A DNA stretch of 64,000 nucleotides from Wyeomyia smithii (Eukaryota; Arthropoda; Insecta; Diptera; Culicidae), in the NCBI RefSeq assembly GCF_029784165.1, contig NC_073696.1:51095315-51159314 (forward strand), in the 5' to 3' direction. A program made the translations under genes and the position numbers. This document shows, piece after piece, positions 46,380 through 58,399 of the stretch; the first letter of the stretch is position 1; each line of letters opens with the position of its first letter. The notes under the pieces were generated by a model. That model was not told where the DNA came from, made no database searches, and was given only the letters and a program-made list of their open reading frames with translations.

Positions 46380-47090
46380 TATATCACGGCATCACTCAAA
46401 TTCTTTTTGTGTTTGTTTTTTTCTTGTGTCAGGTTGGAGTTTTATGAAAATAACGAAAACCAACTGGAAGTGTAAAAACGGTGAGAAAACAAATTCTTAG
46501 CTTTTCAAGTAAGACAAAGGCATCATATTATCCAAGCACTATGATTTTAGAATAGGCAATACATTTGAAACCTATTTCTTGTATTTTATTCACCTCTTTC
46601 CGCGAGACATCACGTCACCTATTAACAATACTATGTACCTGTAAAGTGATTTTACTATGGGCAGAGATCTCAGTATTCAGCAGCCAACATAAAGTTACTT
46701 GATTGAATTATTATTTAAACAGTTTGAACGATTTCTAGGTCAAAATGCCTCGTATACCAAACAAGTTAACAAGATAAACAAAACGCTTGCAATGCAACCG
46801 ATCATTTTGTTAGCATATATATTATAACGTTTTCTGGTTTTGTTAGATTTTATGTCCAGTTTCAATATTCAAGCTTATAAAACAATTCATTTTGAAAGGT
46901 TTAATATCGTTTTTTATCATTAATGTAATAATAAATAAAAGTGCCACTGATGAAAATGATTGTCGATCTTGTTGCAGTGTTGTATCAGCAAAACATTTTT
47001 CGCATACGCTTTGTTGCGATAAATTCTGACCTTTTGTTGTGGGGCATTTTGTACACATATATGCGCATCTTACCCCTAATTGAAAACAAA
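46380..47090. mobile_element. Diverged relative of the 873-bp TA-flanked element
   Basis: In reverse orientation this follows the element at 7319-8191 for several hundred bases. Shared blocks include AAAGTTACTTGATTGAATTA / AAATTACTTGATCAAATTA, GAACGATTTCTA, AAGATAAACAAAACGCTTGC, TTCAATATTCAAGC, AAAAGTGCCACTGA versus AAAACTGCCACTGA, and GCGCATGCGCT versus CGCATACGCT. The terminal CCCAAGTAACAC is not recovered cleanly at either end, so exact boundaries are uncertain. No coding capacity was seen. Confidence 0.65.
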
Positions 47091-47529
47091 ATTTTGAAGA
47101 CCTTTTAAAATTTCACGATCTCGCCGTTTTTTTTATAGATTCTTATGCTTTAGGACGAGCGTGTTCGGTAACGAGCATGTTCGGTTTTAACTTCAATCTA
47201 AAGTGTGTAAATCTGGTGTTGCATTCAGAATAGGACGGTGATTTGTAGCAAAACGGGTTTTCGAATTAACGTCCAAATAATCAATTATTGCGCGGTGACG
47301 GTAAAAAGTCAATTTTGGATTGATAGTAACGCCAAAATATAGCTCACGCACTCAATTCTTTTTAATCCTTGACCATATATTTGGAAGTTTTAATGGGTGA
47401 TTTCATACGATAACAAGTCATTAAGATGCATTTGACAATGCTGATTTCCAGACAATGCACGGGAAGGAGTCTATATTTTCAAAAATACGCAAAAATAAGA
47501 TAAAAAGGGCCTAAATAGACCATTTCCCG

Positions 47530-47905
47530 TGCCCTGCACAAAAGGAAACCAGCACCAATCGATTTGTTGACCAATTTTCCATATGAATTGCTATATTCCA
47601 GGTTATTAACACAGCGGTTATTAGTTAGTGGAAATGTGGGTTCCGATTTTTACACTTAATAGTCGCCACTAGGCTGGCAACCTGTAGTAAAGCATTTCTT
47701 ATGTAAAATTGGTAAACAAATCGATTGGTGCTGGTTTCATCCTCTGCAGGGCCCGGAATGCAGTGGAAAAGGTCTGTGTCCTGCACAAAATGAAAATATC
47801 ACCAATCGATTTTTTGACTAATTTTACATAAAACATGCTATATTTGGTTGCCAGCTCAGCGGCTTTAAATAAGTGGGAATTTGGGTTCATTTTTTCCCAG
47901 TGTGC
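47530..47905. repeat. Three related ~55-110-bp units in mixed orientation
   Basis: A unit with CTGCACAAAAnGAAA...CACCAATCGATTT.TTGAC.AATTTTnCAT occurs on plus at about 47535-47590, on minus at about 47700-47755 and on plus again at about 47785-47835. The downstream parts (GGTT..CAGC.G.TT.....AGTGGGAAT.TGGGTTC) are also shared between the first and third units. This suggests a small inverted-repeat element partly duplicated. An open frame at 47881-48135 lies just beyond and is not recognised. Confidence 0.6.
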
Positions 47906-48560
47906 AAAGGGATGACAATCCTCGATGTAACAAATTGTCAAAAATATTTCAAGATCGTATGCATAAACTCCAAGCAACAGCGGCATTGAAAAATAAAATA
48001 AACAGTAGTGGTCTAAATTTGCTGCCTCGAAGTACTCCAGATTCGGAGCTCTATTGGGCTCTAAGGATTCTTCCCAAAATCAGTTCAGTTCAAAGAACTT
48101 ACGATTTCTATCAAAATACTAACAATAACATTTAGGAAAAAAATGAATGGGCAAAAAATGCTGGAAGCTTGATGAGACCTTCTGACGCAGTATTTTTTGG
48201 CCATGAATAACTGAAACATACTTGAAAAAAAAATATACAAATTAGCACGGTTGTACAGTGATGCCACTCCATACAAAAAATAAAAAAAAAAAAAGTTTCC
48301 TTAAACATGTTTCAAACATGCTTTTTTGGTGAATTTGGGGTCGCTGTTTCCGAATATGAACCCACCTTTAAAAATGAGAAAGTCTTTTCTATTATCTCTT
48401 CAACAATACTGGTCACTCTAATGTTTGATAACACAAAAAAACTTTTTCGAAGACGGTTTTCGTCCAAAAAATCTCCATAAAGTGCCAGATCCATAATTTT
48501 CCCGCATTTATTTATTAATAATATTTCAGCCTGTGTTCTGGACCACTGTGCATTATAACT

Positions 48561-48898
48561 AAGGATGTTACGGATGTGATTTTTCAGACATCTGCAGATG
48601 TGGATGCGGATGTGGATGCGAATATGTGATTACGGAAGCAGATGTCAATGCGGATATCCGTAGCATCCATTGTGTTTTATTTTGCTCATTCCGCATGAGC
48701 ATGTTCCTCTCCAGTACAAAAATTATTTAAAGGAGCAGCAAATACACCAAAGAAAATTTGTCTAAAAAATTTTGACGAAGCGATATTTTTCTCAACATCC
48801 GCATGGTATGATGCGGATGCGGATGCAAATACGGATGTCAATTTCTATGCGGATGTTTTGCATTTACGGATGCGGATGCGAATATCCGTAACATCCTT
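48561..48898. mobile_element. 338-bp MITE rich in GCGGAT repeats
   Basis: The ends are AAGGATGTTACGGAT (48561) and its inverse ATCCGTAACATCCTT (ending 48898). Just inside both ends are runs of GATGCGGATGNGGAT hexamers (48598-48650 and 48812-48890), so the subterminal DNA is itself an array of GCGGAT/ATCCGC motifs. The middle is AT-rich and non-coding. No convincing target duplication is visible. Confidence 0.7.
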
Positions 48899-48899
48899 A

Positions 48900-49249
48900 A
48901 TTGTAACATCTCGGAACCACATTTGCGCAGAAATGCGCAAGACCAGACCCGTGCGTGCGAATCCGTGCACATAGTTGAAAATGGAGTTGAAGTTTTCTTT
49001 CGTTTCTCCGTACATTTAATATGGGGGCAAAAATATGTGAATGAAAGTAGCTTGCTTCAAAAAATTGTAGCGAGCTCAATTTTCATCCAATAGTCCAAAA
49101 CAATTTTGCAAATATCAGGCAAAACGACAAGAATAAAATTTACGTGATACGAGAAAGTAAATTCTCCGACTTGTTTTCAACATCGCATCACTGTGGGTGG
49201 TCAAGGGTGCTTGGAAGCTTAAAATTAACAACCTTGACCTTACTTCACT
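48900..49249. other. Non-coding spacer
   Basis: No gene, repeat or RNA was recognised between the GCGGAT-rich MITE and the repeat starting near 49250. Confidence 0.35.
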
Positions 49250-49741
49250 AATGAAATAGATAAAATTCAAGATCGGTAATATACTCCTAGAGCTTCTACA
49301 AATCAATTTTCATGATGATCGGTTCAGCTGTATTTGAATCATTAAATGTTAGCATCGTTCACCCTCTTCCCATCTGCATTAAGCCAGTGAGATACGGAAC
49401 AGTCTAAAAAGAACGTAGAATACGATATCAAATTTACACAGTACATCGTTGACCCCCCTTGCCCACGTTTATGTACTCGAAAACCCTTATGTAGGTACAT
49501 ATTTTCACGAAAAACTGTTTAATAGTTTCTGAGTCTATAAATGACAAACAGATATTCGTATCAATAGATGTAAATTTTCATGGAATGATACAGTGTAAAG
49601 CCACCATAAAACCATTTCGTATGTTCTAAATTTGCTTGATTAGTTCTGGAGTTATGCAGAAGTTTGTGTTTCATTTGTATGGGAGCTCTTCCTCGCAGAG
49701 AGGAGGGGGTCTCGAACTATCATTAGAATCTTTCCCGGTCC
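49250..49741 (-). repeat. Internally repetitive interspersed repeat, copy 2
   Basis: On the minus strand this follows 1200-1620: GGACCGGGAAAGATT at its start (49740 downwards) corresponds to GGCCAGGAAAGATT near 1249, and CTCCCATAC, CATAACTCCAGAAC and GAACCGATCATCATGAAAATT follow. It ends abruptly at the junction with the 3.5-kb element at 49743, consistent with that element having inserted into it or beside it. Confidence 0.5.
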
Positions 49742-49742
49742 A

Positions 49743-52700
49743 AAATACTACAAGGTATACAGCCCTAGGGTTGTATGAAATGGTGACGTGGGACTAAACA
49801 CTGTAATTAGGGGATTTTTTGCTACAAAATATACAGAGTCTGCATACAGAATCAATGTGTTTGCTCAGCGACTGAACGTATTTTTATTTTCAGCCTCCCC
49901 TGGAAATCAATTTTTGATATATATTCAACAACACTCGAAAGAATATCGTTCATATCTGACGATATTATGCCTGTAGTATTTTTTGTGCAAACAACTTGTA
50001 TTTGACAAGGCACAAGCATATCGTGCTTGTTGAAGAAGCACCAAGAATTTCTCATAATGCGTCAACGTCAGAATTAACTCTATATCCTCAAAAACCAAAT
50101 CCAATAATACTTACGTTATCATAATGAATGGTTTTGTCTTATTTAACTCTAATTAAATAAAATCTTTAATATGGATCTTACTTTCAAAATAGTATGGAAG
50201 CCCTTACAAAGGTTCATTAATTGGCAAACATAAAAAGATACACGCAAAACTTTTCCTTATTACTTTAGAAGCAATAGCGCAAAATTGCCTTTTGGGTAAC
50301 AAACCTATTACTTAAAAGGCAATAAAATTCTTCCCCAGTCAAGTAACAACACATACTGCCCTATATTCAGCACGTGTTACGGGAGTACGACTATCTAATA
50401 ATGGTCTTTTCAACTACATGCAAGATTTTTTTCTGGTGAAAACTGCTCCCTTTCCATCTCAAGCAAAAAAAAATCACACACCGTCGCATATGTTGCACAT
50501 GTTACAAGTTTCTTCAATCTCCAATTCATTCGGTGTGCGTGAACTATACACGCATACGGAGAATACGGAGAAGAGAAAAAATATGACATCACGATCTCTA
50601 AACTGCGTTAGAGAAAAACAAAAACATTCGCTTTCCTGCAAGATATCTAAAACACATACTCATTGGTTCATGGAAACTTATTTGCACCAGTTTGAAAATA
50701 CAATACTCGTGCCTATCCAGACAATATTCGCAGCTTCGGCAACTCTGGTCAGACAGTATTACATATTTCCATTTCAAGTAAACACTGGGGGACGAAACGA
50801 AAGTGTTTCTAATTAGACATTTGAGGTTGACGGTTGAGATTCTGATTATGTGTGGATGAAGGGGACAAAAATGAACCTGATCGTTGCATCAATACAAATG
50901 CAGCGAGTGAAGTCTTGCTAACACATGCATTGCGGTGCTTGGCTGTATGTTTTCCTCCAGAAACACATACAAGCGTGTGGCCGTCATAATTTTTATTACT
51001 TTTTGTTTGTTACTCTTTGTGTATAATGCGCAGTCATAAGACACAATAAGTAATAAAAAATTGCCCTAAAGTAATAAAATGTTCCCCGTTTCCGTTGGGT
51101 GTATGTTAAACAAAATTATTAACAAGTTCCAGCAAAAAATCGTAGCAATCTACATGTCCCTTATATACGTTTTCCTGAAATCCATCCACGCCCCAGTCTA
51201 GTCCTGTTCCCTTCCGCCTACATCCAACCAAACGACAAGAACACCTTAAGACTCCGGATCCGGAAACAGCAACCAGACCCGCACGATACTCTCAGGGCCC
51301 GAGGGAGACAACCCAATATGCCAGTCCGTAACATCTTGGCCCAGTAGTGGAACATATTACATATGCTGCTTACCAATGGCAATGGAAAACCATCAAACAA
51401 CAAACCAGTGCATTTAATGCAAAACATTCTAGCCTTAAGTTAGATTTAGTTTCAGCTCGTAGTCGGCAGCGAGGATAAACAATTTGCTTTTAGTTATTAA
51501 GATACTTTAGAAAGTAAGCGTCATTAAACATTAATTTGTATTTGTGCCGTGTAAAAAAAATTATAGATGAAAAAAAAAATCGTAGCAATCCACAATTACA
51601 TTTATATTTTTTGCTTGACAATTTTTTTCGTTTACCTTCAACTACATTCGCTGTATTACGAAGACAGGTAATATACGTTTATTATGGTAAAGCTTAAAAT
51701 AATAATATATCATCTGACAATTTTGCAATGTCAAAAGAGATTCTGAATGAATCTTAGTAAATAAACAAAAAAATCACAAGCATTCGCAGGCTCTTACTCT
51801 TCTATAAATGTATATATTTAGGAATTTACTCTTTCGATACTATCCGGTGACGATTATTTAGTGAATATCGAAGATAAAATTAAATAGATATCCGTTGCAA
51901 AAATTTACAATTCTCGTTGAGTAATTTACTGCCTGTGATCGCATAGATGTAACATTCGACATTTTATGGATTTCGTGCTTTTTATTGGGAAATGCTTAGA
52001 ATAGTATGTACTTTTCACATCTAAAAAAATATGCTTATGTTTGTTTGAAAAAAGTCGTAAAAAATACCAAGTTGTTTTGTCACATAGCGTGAATAACCGC
52101 ATAATTGTCACACTACTTAACTTTTCCAACTTTTCCACATCTGCATCCTATGGAACTCGGAAGTTATGCTGGTCCGGTAACCAACCACCAGTGATCCGTT
52201 TCGGATGTTCAGCTCATGCTTGTTGAATACATGAAAAAATTCATTTACCCTGTGATATATTCCAAAAATAGCTTGAAAGTAACGACATAAATGTATCATT
52301 GCGAAAATTTCAACCAATTCGACTTCGAGATTAATATTCAATGTATACATAGTGTAAAGTAGTACTTTCTTCATGATACTTAGTTTAGCTAAAAAGTCTA
52401 TTTGCAAGAATATATTAGGAACAATGCATTTAAGGTCAAAATATTAAAGTGCGATTTACTCGAACAAACAATTTTGCAAATGTTACAAATATGCGATTAT
52501 GAGCAGTTTATGGTTATCATATTTATGAGACAAACTTTCAATCACCATCAACAGCAGCATTGCAGTTTTTCATCAATTGCACACAAATAGAAATGTACGA
52601 ACAAAAGTGTACCACTGCAATACGAATAGTACCGCTTCAGTACGAATAGAAGTGTACCGCTGAAATATACGAATAGAAGAGTACCACTGCAATCATAGAC

Positions 52701-53280
52701 GACGAGAGACCTGTGGTTCTTTACTCCACTGGTACTGTTGCTTTAACCGGCATGTTTTCTTTCAAGACATCAGTTTTTATTAGGTTCTTCAGAAATTAAC
52801 ACGCAGGTTTGGAAATTGTTCAAGGATGGGTATTGTTTCAAACTTTTAGGAAAACGTTTACCTTCGAGACATCATATTAGTCTAAGCTCATGGAAGCTAA
52901 GTTAAATTGACCTATTAAGACGGGGAGACTCTGTCAATTTTTATTTCGATATTGATACAGAGAATATCGCAGGGAACGGATGGTGTCCATGCATGTCGTC
53001 TGTGCTAGGAATGCTCGCATGTAATTGGTGTATTCGCGTAAATTTGTTATTGAAACTTTTTATCAATTTTACCGCTTAGCAATGAAATTAGAGTGATAAT
53101 TAGCATATTACAAAATTGTTATACATTTTATCTATCCAACAACATATTGGTTATTGTTATCCATCGTGTGGTTATGCTGTTATTAACGTTTGAAATCTGA
53201 CGCCACATTTGCCCGTTTCATTTACAATTTTACAGAATGCATCCCAGTATAGTAAACAAAGACGTAGTCCCACGTCAAAA
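49743..53280. mobile_element. Unclassified ~3.5-kb interspersed element, copy 2 (empty pogo site)
   Basis: This is a 3538-bp copy in the same orientation as 17861-22478. The 13-bp pair TGACGTGGGACTA (49784-49796) and TAGTCCCACGTCA (53265-53277) is present. It contains the same LINE tail but lacks the 1072-bp pogo-like insertion: CTGTATTACG at 51651-51660 has a single TA. Small differences are a deletion near 51517 (GCTACCAGATATAATTG absent) and a replaced stretch at 52125-52155. Flanking DNA differs from copy 1 on both sides, so this is dispersal of a discrete element, not a simple large tandem duplication. Confidence 0.8.
51151..51573 (+). mobile_element. 5'-truncated I-clade LINE 3' end, copy 2
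   Basis: This is the counterpart of 19271-19703. The direct repeat AAAAAATCGTAGCAATC is perfect here (51134-51150 and 51574-51590), giving a 17-bp target duplication including the A tract. The sequence starts at TACATGTCCCTTATATACG, inside the last codons of ORF2, and ends in ATTATAGATGAAAAA. Confidence 0.85.
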
Positions 53281-54180
53281 TCTCTATCAGCAAATTTCCA
53301 CGCCGACAGGCTTAGTAACTTCAAGGTATATATCATTTTTAAAAATATAGTTGACACTTTAAAGGCTCTAGAATAGGGTCCGACATTCCCTGAAAAAAAA
53401 TTTACGATGTGTTTTGCGGTGAGAACAGTAAACGAACAATGTTTTTCATTGTAACCATAAAAAACACGGTATTCTTACTGTAAGCTTGCAAACGATTGTT
53501 GTCATTACGATGTTTTAACAACGTTTTTTGTTGTTGAATCTACCACCGACAATAATTTTACCTTGAAAAACATTGTCAGTGACTTCTAAATGTATGAGAA
53601 AAATGCTTGAAAAAATGCTGTTAAGATACATAACGACCCCCCTTTTCCATGGTAAAAATGGCAAAAACGATGTTTTTTATTGTTCTGGACAACGATATTT
53701 AATGTAAAATTTATGTATTCACAATGAAAAACATAGTTAAATTATGGTATAACTATGTACAATTACAGCAACTTTTAAGGTTTTTTTAATGTTATTTTTT
53801 TCGGGTCATGCTCTCTTTGTGTGTTCCCTTCAACTGAACTATTTACTTCAAGATCTTTGAAAGCAGATTTCTCGAAACAAAATTTCTTCAACACATGTGC
53901 TGGTAAAAAGGGAATCTGTATCATGCCGCTTATACAGTTTCCTGTGCATTAGGACGAAATACTTGAAATGTGTAAAGCGAACTACAAACACAAGTATATC
54001 AACTTGTTTACAATCGTTTTTTCTGTTGGCACTACTTTTCAGATTATAAAACTGTTTTAGCAAACTTGAAAAATAGTCACAATTCCAATCACCCCGAACC
54101 TATTTTAAGCAGTTTGCATCTGTTTTGCAGAAGATATATATTCTCTTCGACTGATTAAAATAGACACCACTGATTAAGCC
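53281..54180. other. AT-rich non-coding stretch
   Basis: Several AACAATGTTTTTCATTGT-like and AAAACATTGT motifs recur between 53430 and 53740, suggesting another decayed inverted-repeat element, but ends could not be set. No gene recognised. Confidence 0.35.
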
Positions 54181-54189
54181 GTTCTTCAC

Positions 54190-56335
54190 TAAAGTGACCA
54201 TTTTTGTAACATCATGCAATTTCGAAGAGCGCCGGGGGGAAAAAGTTTCCTTTTTACTCCAAAAATAATCCATGAAAATTTGAAGTTGGTCCGAGTTCAT
54301 TTAATGGACCCACAAAACGCTTATATTTAAAAAAATAGATTCTCATAAGAATTGCTGTTTTTTTTAATCTCTTTATGAAGTTTTTCGCTTTAGTTTCTTA
54401 AAATAGTTGTTTATTTTGCGTCGAGATACTCTTTAATCATAAAATCACATCATTAGGGATATTCACATGTTACGTAACGCTGAATTTTAACAATTTTGAA
54501 TATCTTCCATCTCTGAATAACTCAATTTTGCATGGGGGCCTCGCACAATAGAACTCTTTATTGAATATCCCCTTCTTCTGAGTACGTTACGTAATAAATA
54601 AATGACCTCTTGTATTTGTTAGAGGATTTGAAGCTGATAGTTTTAGTATAACTATTATTTTTTTCTATGAAACAGTTCAGCACTAGTTATCTAAATTCAC
54701 TAGGACGGTGATTTTTTTCAAATATAGTCGGTAGATCTCATGTTGGTCGAATTGCAATTCTTATGAGTTACGATGGAACAGCAAAGTTCTTAGGCGTGCT
54801 TAAAATTGATTTAAGCCCCGGCAAAAATATCGCCTAAGAAGTTCATAATACGCTAGTGGATTGGAATATTTCGGAAAAAGTTTCGAAAACTAACCAATAT
54901 TACTTGTCCTCTTCATATCTATGAACTTTTATGCAAAATATATTAGATGGCAAAAGCATCGGACCTTAAACACTTTTCTTTAACCGTTTTACAAGAGCAT
55001 CAAACGAAATCATTCATAGCTTCAATGATCCAGAAGTTCGCTCGAAATGGTTCAATGAAGATTGCAATCAAATTATGCAATTTTATGCAATCAAGTTCGC
55101 GGCTACTATGAAGTGCTCTTGGAGTTAGTATTCACATTTCTTGGTTGTAAAGCGACCCTTTTTCACTCATCACATGCAAGATTCATGGTAAAAAAATACA
55201 TTTATTGCCTGCGAAAATATTTGCTCTGATCATTGATAAATTGCATTCGAGACATGTCCCTTTTATAGTCAAACTTTACATTCAGGTGTTTTTCGGGTGT
55301 ACGAGTGCTATCCAATGTATGATTCAAGTTACGAATTATCTACGTGATTCTTTCGCATATATCGAAATTGAAAGTTTTTTCAGACGCTCTAACTGAAAAG
55401 ATGAAGAATCGCTTGTGATATTTAAGCGCAGAATAAGTTGGATTGGCTTGATATCCCGCTTGAAATTAAACAAAAATTGATCAGGCGATTGAAAGCGAAT
55501 GGTCCTTAAAGTAAAACGGCATTGAAGCCACAAACAGCCAATTTCGAGCCACCACTTCGAATTTTCAGAAGCACAAGGCTCGGAAATAGATATCGCATTC
55601 CCTGTGAAAACGCTATTTTATGTTTGCTTCACCGCAGCAAACATAAAACAGCGTTTTCACAGATGACGCATAACCTGTTACCGAGTCTTGTGCCTTTGAA
55701 AATTCAATGTGGTGGCTCGAAGTCGGCCATTTTTGGTTTCAATACCGATTGGCCTTAAATAGCTGCTGTCGAATGTCGCAAGTATTAAAATCCTGAACAG
55801 TTACTAGTATGTAATTTATCCCATTTTTTATACAAAACCATTGCTTTCGTTTTGAGTTTTGAATTTAATATTGATTTTTTCGACCGTGACCCAGCCGAAT
55901 CGAAAAAATAATAGCAAACTTCTGTCAGAAATTATTCGCTATAAACGACGCCACAGAATATGGTGTTTACATTGTTGTTTATATTGCATGTTGTTGATTC
56001 ATACCGTACAAATATCCACCTCATTCAAAATTCGAACTTTTTAACCACCACCAAAAGCTTTAGATCATTTTAAACTAAAATCAGGATAATAATATAACGG
56101 TTTTATAAAAATACAAGTGCATTTGAATACGTTTATCGAGAGATATATGTTGAAAAAAGAAAAAACTCCGTACAATTTTCATGTAAATCGATTTCTAGAA
56201 TATAAACGCTTTGTGGGTCCATTAAATAAACTCCGATCAACTTCAAATTTTCATGACTTATTCTAGAGGTCAAAAGGAATTTTTTTCAGCCCGGCGCTCA
56301 TTAAGATCGAAAGTTTCAAAAACGGCCATATAAAA
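54190..56335. repeat. Inverted repeat pair enclosing ~1.8 kb
   Basis: The ~150-bp stretch at about 54190-54340 recurs in reverse complement at about 56190-56335. Key shared strings are GCGTTTTGTGGGTCCATTAA / CGCTTTGTGGGTCCATTAA, AACTTCAAATTTTCATG and CCCGGCGCTC. The enclosed DNA holds the hairpin at 55517-55752 and no recognised gene. It may be one element with inverted ends or two independent copies. Confidence 0.55.
55517..55752. repeat. ~235-bp long hairpin (palindromic MITE or hairpin RNA source)
   Basis: The left arm (55517-55634) and right arm (55637-55752) are inverse copies with a loop of only a few bases around CTTCACCGCAG. Shared strings include TCGAGCCACCAC, GAATTTTCA, GCACAAG and the inner TGTGAAAACGCT / TTTTATGTTTGCT. 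Some mismatches are present. A transcript would fold into a long stem. It has no open frame of interest. Confidence 0.8.
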
Positions 56336-56344
56336 TATGGCTAC

Positions 56345-56840
56345 TCTAATCTACACTCCACAGCAGCTTTCAGTAAATTTGAACGTGTTGCCAAAATCGA
56401 ACATGGCCTGTATATGATCCTCTACATGCTTGTCAACGAAAAAACGGAACATCGCCGCCTGATGCATGTAATCGGTCGGGCCAACGATCCGCATTGTCAA
56501 CACTGCACGATGGGCATCGAAGACATCCAACACAAATTCTCCGAGTGCACTCGAGTGGCTGCTGCGTGGGCGTACGTGCAACGAAGAATGACAACATTGC
56601 TAGGAGGATGGTATAGACCATCATTCGACGATCTACTGCGACCAATTTTGGACAACATATCAGTAACTAGAAAAAATGATATTTTAAAAACCTTAGTGAA
56701 ATACATAAACTTTATTAATTCAAATGTTAATAGCAGAATCGATGTAGGAGAATTGGATTTTACGCTGAGCTTAAATAACTGATTGTTTTTTCAATATTTG
56801 ATGAATATTTATAAACAAAGATGAATAAACTATAAAAAAA
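56345..56840 (+). pseudogene. Non-LTR retrotransposon C-terminal fragment with 3' tail
   Basis: The plus frame at 56414-56782 and the sequence just upstream (FERVAKIEHGLYMILYMLVN) give HRRLMHVIGRANDPHCQHC, EDIQHKFSECTRVAAAW, then SFDDLLRPILDN and ILKTLVKYINFINSNV before the stop. The C-x2-C....H....C pattern followed by a basic-hydrophobic tail is the post-RT/RNase H zinc motif of LOA/R1-type LINEs in insects. It ends with a short UTR and AATAAACTATAAAAAAAAA near 56826-56844. It is a 5'-truncated copy; clade is not certain, and no target duplication was found. Confidence 0.65.
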
Positions 56841-56956
56841 AATCCTGTCGCAGCCCTGCTATCCGTATTTACTTTTTAGATGTTTTTACCATCTGGTGTT
56901 TGACGGGGCGGCTTTTTGGTTCATCCCCAAATCCCTGTCTCGACAGAAAACCATCG

Positions 56957-58020
56957 CACAGTGGTTCGAATTGTATGGCAAGGGCGGTCATAAATCATTT
57001 TTTACAGTATTGCTCTTGAAAACTGCTGAAATTGACAGAATTAGGTATTTTTCGACTATAACAAACTTTTCTGGGACTGCCATCATCCAACTTGTTTAAA
57101 TTTTCTGGCATTGCCATTATTATGCTTGCATGATAGGGTGCCAATCGAGTATAGGGAAAAGTATGACCATTAAATCTCAAAATACGGCAGCTTTCAAAAG
57201 TTTCATCTTCTCTAAAAAAGACCCTATGCAAAATTTAAGCACAATCTGGTTTCGTTAAGTGAACCCCAAAGCAACCAAAGTTTGATTGTTTTCCATTACG
57301 TTATTCTTCTGGAATAACTTAAAAAAAATTTGATATTTTCTCAAGAAACTCCCGTATTTCAATACTAAATATCAAAATTCGAATATATACAAACGTTTAA
57401 GAACAAATTTGTAAATTCGAGCTGAATGTACCACTACCCTTCTAAGAAACTATGAAAAAAATATGAAATTCAAACGAAAAAGTAACCATGTTTAGCCACT
57501 TGTCATTGACTAAGATGCAAATACATGCAGCTGGAACTTTTAACAAATCATTTTTATGTCATAAATTTTTCGTTTGGTGGTAATTTAGTGATAGTATCTC
57601 GCGTAGAACACATTTAAAAGTTTACATGAATTTAGGTATGAGGGTTGCTTTCTGACTTTATTACTACCTTTCTCTTAAGACTAATTATGATTACAGTTTA
57701 GCACATACCTATCCAAATAACACCGCAATAGCGAAACAAACCTGTTTTCTGAAGGCTCATGATGAAAATAAACAGATGAAGTTATTGAATTTGTTCTACA
57801 GCGAATTGTGTACATACAATGTAAAAAACACGTCTGTTTAAGTTGATTTTGTCAAACACCTTCCATTATCTCGTGCTCGAAAGTAAACTATTCATAAAAT
57901 AGGCCAACAAAAAGAGCTTTTCTGCATTCTCAGGTCTATAACCGATCCATTTAATCAATGATAGCCAGAGAACAAAAAAAAACTTTTTTTCTATTTTTGG
58001 CCTATCGGCGAACCACTGTG
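56957..58020. mobile_element. 1064-bp Transib-like non-autonomous transposon
   Basis: The ends are CACAGTGGTTCG and its exact inverse CGAACCACTGTG. The 5-bp sequence CATCG flanks both sides (56952-56956 and 58021-58025). Known Transib elements have 5-bp target duplications and termini starting CAC(A/T)(A/G)TG, the same heptamer as V(D)J recombination signals. Beyond 12 bp the two ends diverge, except that the right end has CCAAAAATA about 13 bp after the heptamer. No RAG1-like transposase is encoded; open frames inside are short and unrecognised. An alternative reading is a 3-bp ATC duplication with a 13-bp inverted repeat starting GCACAGTGG. Confidence 0.65.
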
Positions 58021-58399
58021 CATCGGGACAGCATTGTTCAACCAACTGTGTACATGTTCCAACTGGTAGCAGCGCTGTAAGTTTGCTGCTGTCATGAAAG
58101 GATCTTCAGTTGAAATTGAAGTCTTTGAATTTAAATTTTCAACGACCGAGCTGAACATGAACGAGACTTTTAGCTCCGATCCAATCAGTTGGCAGTGATT
58201 GTTGGCTAGCAGCATTTCGTACACGCTGTGTTGTTTTAGCGATGTTTATACAATTACATACAATGAATTACCTCAATTCAAATAATCTCATCTCTTCCAA
58301 TGGTTGTACTGAAGGTCGTTTCAACTTAAGACAGTGAAAACGCTGTTTTTGTCATTTTCGTTTGCAGTTTCGAAAATTTGCAGCACTGGCTGGCAGTCC

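Noticed and set aside
47881..48135. 84-codon frame with a fairly protein-like composition
   Set aside because: No recognised family and it begins inside a repeat unit; kept only as a possibility.
54460..54590. ATGTTACGTAAC and GTTACGTAAT motifs 120 bp apart
   Set aside because: The motif is itself palindromic, so apparent inverted ends may be chance.
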